A stretch of DNA of 25,404 nucleotides from an uncultured Veillonella sp. (GTDB lineage Bacteria > Bacillota > Negativicutes > Veillonellales > Veillonellaceae), in assembly GCA_900544365.1 (NCBI GenBank), contig UQVF01000024.1:1-25404 (forward strand). The letters run 5' to 3'. The position numbers and the translations under genes were made by a program. Of the stretch, positions 20,581 through 25,404 are shown in pieces (position 1 is the stretch's first letter; every line of letters begins with the position of its first letter). The notes beneath the pieces were generated by a model that did not search any database, had not been told where the DNA came from, and saw only the letters and a program-made list of their open reading frames with translations.

Positions 20581-23500
20581 ATGGGATTGAATCGCATATA
20601 TAAAGTAATTTGGAGTAAGACGAAAGGCTGCTATGTAGTCGTGTCAGAGATGGCAAAACGTGTAGGACGCAACAAGGCAAAAGCGATTGTTATGTCTACG
20701 GCGGCTATGGCTATGGCTGTGACACCGGCGCTAATGAATATAGATCAAGTAGAGGCAGAGGTGTTGATTGGTAGGGCTGATGGTACTACTATATCAGCAC
20801 AAGGGTCAATTTCAGCGCCATGGGCGATTACTATTGGTGGTGGTATTACTAAGATTGGTGAAAACAGTGTACATGTGGGTGATGTCACTGGTAGTGTGGG
20901 TACTAGAAATGTAGTTATCGGTACATATGCTACAGCAGGTTACGATGAAAAGAATCCTGCTGATAATCCAGCGAAAGATGGTAGCTTTAATCAATCCGTA
21001 GCTATTGGGGCAGGGGGTTCGGCTGGTAATGGCGCTCGTGCGTATGGAGATCAATCCATCGCCATTGGTTCAAACACGATTGCAAGAGGTAACTCTTCTA
21101 TTGCTATCGGTAATGATGATGTGGATAAAACAGACACAATCAGAACTACATACACAGACTTGGAAGGAAAGACGAGTACGGACACGATTGGTAATGCATA
21201 TAAAAAATTGACAGGTCAAACTTTGGGAGCAGGATCATATCAAGATACTACGTCAAAGGAAGCTGCAGTAGCAATCGGTGTAAAAGCTGTGGCGGGCGAT
21301 ATTTCATTAGCGTTGGGTACGGGAGCTAGTGCTGATCATGTCAATGCTGTAGCTATCGGTTCAGGCGCCATAGCAACTCGAGATAATGCCGTAGCTATTG
21401 GTGGTGGTGCTACTACGGAAAAAGAAGGTACAAAAGAAATAAATGCAACAATCAATGATCTTAAGTTTACCTGGAAAGGTGGGGAAAATACCCTTGCTGG
21501 TGACGTGGTGTCCTTCGGTAAGGAAGGCTATGAACGTCAATTGAAACACGTGGCAGCAGGCCGTGTTTCGGCAGACTCTACAGATGCCATTAATGGTTCC
21601 CAGTTCTTTGGTATATTGAAACATTTGACAGCCGATCCTGTGTATTTTTACGGAGCTGATGATTCTACAGAGGGTAAAATTGTAGGGGTAGAAGCAGCGG
21701 AAAAGAGTGCGGATGCCCTTGCTAAAAAGGTAGTTGCTAGAAGTATGTCAGATAGCCGCTTAAATCTTAAGGGTGGCGCTACCGGAGAGTTAACAGATAA
21801 TAATATTGGCGTTGTTTATGGCGATGAAAAAACGATTAAATTCAAATTAGCAAAAGAGCTTTCAGGATTAACAAGCGCTGAATTCAAGGACGCTAACAAT
21901 AATGTGGTAAATATTACACCAACAGGAGTTTCCGTTAAAAATCCTAATGCTACGGATGCAAACACTGTTACATTAAGTCAAAATGGCTTGAATAATGGCG
22001 GCAATGCGATTACAAATGTAGCGGGTAACTTAGAAGGTGCTAAACTAAACAGTACAGCACCAACGACTAGCGCAACAGCACCAACGTTGGGAACAGGAAC
22101 TAACGAAGTCAACAAAAACAATGTAGCCACAGTTGGTGACGTATTAGAAGCTGGCTGGAACTTACAAAATAACAGTACAGAAAAAGATTTCGTAAAACCA
22201 TATGATACTGTGAACTTTGCGGATGGTAATGGCACAACAGCTGTGGTAGACACTATAGAGAATAAAACATCTACTGTGAAATATAACGTTAACGTAGGTA
22301 ATGGATTAGAGAAAAATAGTGCTAACCAAATTACCATAAAACCAGCAGACAAATCTTTAGAAGTAAACAAAGATGGTGTAAAAGTTAAAACAGATGGTAC
22401 TACGATTACAACTGACCCTACTAATGGATTAAAAGTTGTCACTGGTGGTATTGAAGATGGTACTACCCCTGGCACTGTGAAAGTAACAGATGGAGACAAT
22501 AACAAAATTGCTACTGTAGATTCTGTAGTAGATGCTGTAAATAATGCTGCTTTCACATTGAAAGCAAGTGCTACTGCAGATGGTATAAGAAATACGGATA
22601 GTGCTGTAAGTACAAAGGGTGAATCCATTAAAGCCGGCAATACTATAGAAATGATTGCTGGTAAAAACCTAGAGGTAACACATAATAAAAACGGTAAAAT
22701 CATATTTGCTACGGTAGACAACCCTTCTTTCAACACTGTGCAAGTGGGTGACAGTGATGGTCCAAAATTCTCTGCCACCGCTGATGGAAATATTAAGGTA
22801 TCCGATAAAGATGATGCAAACCCGGTAAAAATTACAAATGTAAAAGACGGTGAGATCTCCAAAACATCCAAAGATGCTATTAATGGTAGTCAATTCCATA
22901 AACTAGCGAATAATACAATTAAATTAGCTGGTCAAAATGGAGAGGAAGAAGCTACTGAAACAGATCCACAAAATTTAAATCAAAAAGATGGTATCAAGTT
23001 TACTGTTAAATCTAGTGATGGAACCTTGTTAGATGTAACGGCAGCAAATGATACAATTACATTAGCTCCAAAAACTGGTACCATTACAACAACAGATGGT
23101 GTACCAACTGCAGTTACGAAAAATGGTAAATTAGTGACTGTTGATGAAGTAGTAAAGGCTTTAAAAGACCTGGGCTGGAAAGCGACAGCAGGCACAGATG
23201 GCACGGGTACTATGATTGGTGATGGCGCTACTGAAGAGTTAATCAAAGCTGGCAATACAGTAACTTTCAAAGCGGGTAATAATTTATCAATTAAACAGGA
23301 TGGTAAAAACTTTATCTATTCCTTAAATCCAGCATTAACTGGTTTAACAAGTGCTGAATTCAAAGATGGAGATAATAAAGTAAAAATTACTCCAACTGGT
23401 ATTACCATTACAAAACCAGCAGGCACAACTGAAAACACAGTGACATTAAACCAAAATGGTTTAAATAACGGTGGTAACCCGATTACGAATGTAGCAGGCA

Positions 23501-25404
23501 ACTTACAAGGGGCTAAACCGAACAGTACAGAACCAACGACTAGCGCAACAGCACCAACATTGGGAACAGGGGTTGACGAAGTAAACAAAAATAATGCAGC
23601 CACTGTAGGCGATGTATTGAACGCTGGTTGGAACTTACAAGAAAAAGGTGTAGCGAAAGACTTCGTGAAACCATATGACACTGTGAATTTCATCGATGGT
23701 GATGGAACTTCAGTGGCTGTAGCAACTGGAAATGATGGTACAACATCTACTGTAAAATATAGTGTAAATCTTGGTAATGGTTTAGAAAAAACTACAGATA
23801 ACAAAATTACTGTAAAACCAGCAGATAAATCTTTAGAAGTAACAACGGCTGGTTTAAAGGCAAAAACTGATAATACAACGATTACTACAGGAGATAGTGG
23901 ATTAAAAGTTGTCACTGGCGGCATTAAAGAAGATGGTACTAACCCTGGTACTGTGAAAGTAACAGAGGGAGATACTGGCAAAATTGCTACCGTAGATTCT
24001 GTAGTAGATGCTGTGAATAGTGCGGCTTTCACATTGAAAGCAAGTGCTATTGAAGGGGGTACACGAAATACAAATAGTACTGTCGCTGAAACGGGTGAAT
24101 CCATTAAAGCAGGCAATACTATAGAAATGATTGCTGGTAAAAATCTAAATGTAACACATAACACAAATGGTAAAATTACATTTGCTACGGTTGAGAATCC
24201 TTCTTTCAACACTGTGCAAATAGGTAATAGTGAAGGTCCAAAATTCTCTGCAACAGCTGATGGAAATATTAAGGTATCCGATAAAGATGATACAAAACCG
24301 GTGAAAATTACAAATGTAGCAGATGGAACTATCTCCGACAGCTCTAAAGATGCCATCAACGGTAGCCAAATCCATAAACTAGTGAATAAAGCAATTAAAT
24401 TAGCTGGTCAAAATGGAGACGATGCATCTGGCGAAACAGAGCCACAAAATCTAACTCAACAAGATCCTATCAAGTTTACTGTTAAATCTAGCGATGGTAA
24501 ATTGTTAGAGGTAACAGCAGGTGGCGATACCATTACATTAACTCCAAAAACTGGTACAATTACAACAACAGATGGTGTACCAACTGCAACTACGACAAAT
24601 GGTAAATTAGTAACTGCTGATGAAGTAGTAAAGGCTTTAAAAGAACTGGGCTGGAAAGCCACAGCAGGTACAGAGGGCACTGGTACTATGATTGGTGCTG
24701 CTGCTACTGAAGAGTTAATCAAAGCTGGTAATACCGTAACTTTCAAAGCTGGCGATAATTTATCAATTAAACAGGATGGTAAAAACTTTATTTATTCCTT
24801 GAAAACAGACTTAAAAGACTTAACAAGTGCTGAATTCAAAGATGCTAATAATAATACGGTGAAGATTACACCAAATGGAGTTTCCTTTAAAAAGCCTAAT
24901 GCTACTGATGCAGACACTGTTACATTAAATCAAAATGGTTTAAACAATGGTGGTAATCCAATTACAAATGTAGCAGGGAATTTACAAGGTGCTAAAGCAG
25001 GTACAGACGCACCAACAACTAGTGCAACAGCACCATCATTGGGAACAGGAACTGACCAAGTAAACAAAAACAATGCAGCTACTGTAGGTGATGTATTGAA
25101 CGCTGGTTGGAACTTACAAAATAATGATGCAGCGAAAGATTTTGTGAAACCATATGATACTGTGAACTTTGTTAATGGTGAGGGTACAACAGCTGTCGTA
25201 GAAACAACAGATCAGACAACCTCTAAAATAAAATACAATGTAAACACTGGTAAGGGTTTAGAAAAAACTACAGATAACAAAATTACTGTAAAACCAGGAG
25301 ATAAGTCTTTAGAAGTAACTGATGATGGCTTAAAAGTAAAAACTGACAATACTACGATTAAGACAGGGGATACTGGCTTAACAGTTAACACTGGTACGAT
25401 CAAT
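20581..25404 (+). CDS. Giant trimeric autotransporter adhesin with ESPR signal (3' end outside window)
   Basis: The frame is open from the ATG at 20581 (AGAGGAAGA upstream) to the window edge, 1608 codons, with no stop seen. Residues 1-59 are an extended signal peptide: NRIYKVIWSKTKGCYVVVSE (ESPR), a basic region RVGRNKAKAIV, a hydrophobic core and cleavage after VEA. A YadA-type head follows (about 75-290) with A-I-G motifs, then a neck (HVAAGRVSADSTDAINGSQFF at about 325-345). Long stalk repeats of 492 residues follow, with GIN-, neck- and TrpRing-like segments (GWNLQ, VKPYDTVNF, DAINGSQ, GWKATAG). The anchor domain lies beyond the window. Secretion is type Vc; the role is adhesion or biofilm formation by family knowledge. 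Long minus-strand frames inside it are shadows. Confidence 0.9.
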   Translation, partial: MGLNRIYKVIWSKTKGCYVVVSEMAKRVGRNKAKAIVMSTAAMAMAVTPALMNIDQVEAEVLIGRADGTTISAQGSISAPWAITIGGGITKIGENSVHVGDVTGSVGTRNVVIGTYATAGYDEKNPADNPAKDGSFNQSVAIGAGGSAGNGARAYGDQSIAIGSNTIARGNSSIAIGNDDVDKTDTIRTTYTDLEGKTSTDTIGNAYKKLTGQTLGAGSYQDTTSKEAAVAIGVKAVAGDISLALGTGASADHVNAVAIGSGAIATRDNAVAIGGGATTEKEGTKEINATINDLKFTWKGGENTLAGDVVSFGKEGYERQLKHVAAGRVSADSTDAINGSQFFGILKHLTADPVYFYGADDSTEGKIVGVEAAEKSADALAKKVVARSMSDSRLNLKGGATGELTDNNIGVVYGDEKTIKFKLAKELSGLTSAEFKDANNNVVNITPTGVSVKNPNATDANTVTLSQNGLNNGGNAITNVAGNLEGAKLNSTAPTTSATAPTLGTGTNEVNKNNVATVGDVLEAGWNLQNNSTEKDFVKPYDTVNFADGNGTTAVVDTIENKTSTVKYNVNVGNGLEKNSANQITIKPADKSLEVNKDGVKVKTDGTTITTDPTNGLKVVTGGIEDGTTPGTVKVTDGDNNKIATVDSVVDAVNNAAFTLKASATADGIRNTDSAVSTKGESIKAGNTIEMIAGKNLEVTHNKNGKIIFATVDNPSFNTVQVGDSDGPKFSATADGNIKVSDKDDANPVKITNVKDGEISKTSKDAINGSQFHKLANNTIKLAGQNGEEEATETDPQNLNQKDGIKFTVKSSDGTLLDVTAANDTITLAPKTGTITTTDGVPTAVTKNGKLVTVDEVVKALKDLGWKATAGTDGTGTMIGDGATEELIKAGNTVTFKAGNNLSIKQDGKNFIYSLNPALTGLTSAEFKDGDNKVKITPTGITITKPAGTTENTVTLNQNGLNNGGNPITNVAGNLQGAKPNSTEPTTSATAPTLGTGVDEVNKNNAATVGDVLNAGWNLQEKGVAKDFVKPYDTVNFIDGDGTSVAVATGNDGTTSTVKYSVNLGNGLEKTTDNKITVKPADKSLEVTTAGLKAKTDNTTITTGDSGLKVVTGGIKEDGTNPGTVKVTEGDTGKIATVDSVVDAVNSAAFTLKASAIEGGTRNTNSTVAETGESIKAGNTIEMIAGKNLNVTHNTNGKITFATVENPSFNTVQIGNSEGPKFSATADGNIKVSDKDDTKPVKITNVADGTISDSSKDAINGSQIHKLVNKAIKLAGQNGDDASGETEPQNLTQQDPIKFTVKSSDGKLLEVTAGGDTITLTPKTGTITTTDGVPTATTTNGKLVTADEVVKALKELGWKATAGTEGTGTMIGAAATEELIKAGNTVTFKAGDNLSIKQDGKNFIYSLKTDLKDLTSAEFKDANNNTVKITPNGVSFKKPNATDADTVTLNQNGLNNGGNPITNVAGNLQGAKAGTDAPTTSATAPSLGTGTDQVNKNNAATVGDVLNAGWNLQNNDAAKDFVKPYDTVNFVNGEGTTAVVETTDQTTSKIKYNVNTGKGLEKTTDNKITVKPGDKSLEVTDDGLKVKTDNTTIKTGDTGLTVNTGTIN
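21865..25404 (+). repeat. 1476-bp in-frame tandem repeats inside the giant adhesin gene
   Basis: The segment beginning at G-x-x-TTAACAAG-GCTGAATTCAA starts at 21865, 23341 and 24817, exactly 1476 bp (492 codons) apart. Two full units (21865-23340, 23341-24816) and the first 588 bp of a third are in the window. Long stretches are nearly identical, for example the TAGATTCTGTAGTAGATGCTGT region at about 22517 and 23993. Confidence 0.9.

Noticed and set aside
21978..24359. Long minus-strand frames (up to 347 codons) opposite the giant adhesin gene
   Set aside because: They repeat with the adhesin repeat, have no ribosome binding sites, and mirror a low-complexity coding frame that has an ESPR signal and adhesin domains.

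Overview
The window looks like chromosome of a Negativicute, most likely Veillonella. This is an inference from three things. The DNA is AT-rich, with Firmicute-type ribosome binding sites, extended -10 promoters (TG-N-TATAAT type) and rho-independent terminators. Two genes encode trimeric autotransporter adhesins, which need an outer membrane. The gene families also fit (GltD-like flavoprotein, class I IlvC, MetQ, AzlCD). No 16S or other taxonomic marker is present.

Layout. Positions 1-4270 hold housekeeping and transport genes: azlCD (branched-chain amino acid export), a YbjQ-like protein, a CorC/HlyC-type CBS protein, a minus-strand YefM/YoeB-type type II toxin-antitoxin pair, and a 104-aa orphan. 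Positions 4270-4850 are non-coding. They carry a 9-bp tandem repeat followed by a dense cluster of DnaA boxes, which resembles an origin or a DnaA-titration site. A tRNA-Arg(CCT), a 496-aa trimeric autotransporter, metQ and a gltD-like gene follow. Positions 9374-9876 hold three tandem promoter-plus-hairpin small RNA units. They face a convergent 31-codon membrane peptide gene, and the third RNA is complementary to the start site of that gene. This matches the architecture of Fst/par type I toxin-antitoxin loci.

Positions 9927-17641 are a branched-chain amino acid regulon, ilvD-ilvA-ilvB-ilvN-(ABC ATPase)-ilvC. It is preceded by a 35-aa leader peptide rich in Leu/Val/Ile and a terminator/antiterminator switch. 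Directly after ilvC, positions 17643-19995 form an island in which three toxin-antitoxin modules alternate with four direct copies of a roughly 190-bp structured repeat, plus a decayed fifth copy. The modules are a 25-aa Hol_Tox-like peptide with antisense RNA, a type III CptIN-like RNA/endoribonuclease pair, and a second 25-aa peptide with antisense RNA. The window ends inside a very large ESPR-type trimeric autotransporter gene (20581 to the right edge) built from 492-codon repeats.

The most notable content is the density and diversity of toxin-antitoxin systems (type I three times, type II once, type III once), the structured repeats that separate the island modules, and the small RNA array. 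One of those small RNAs also has a 13-nt perfect complement in the 5' leader of the large adhesin.
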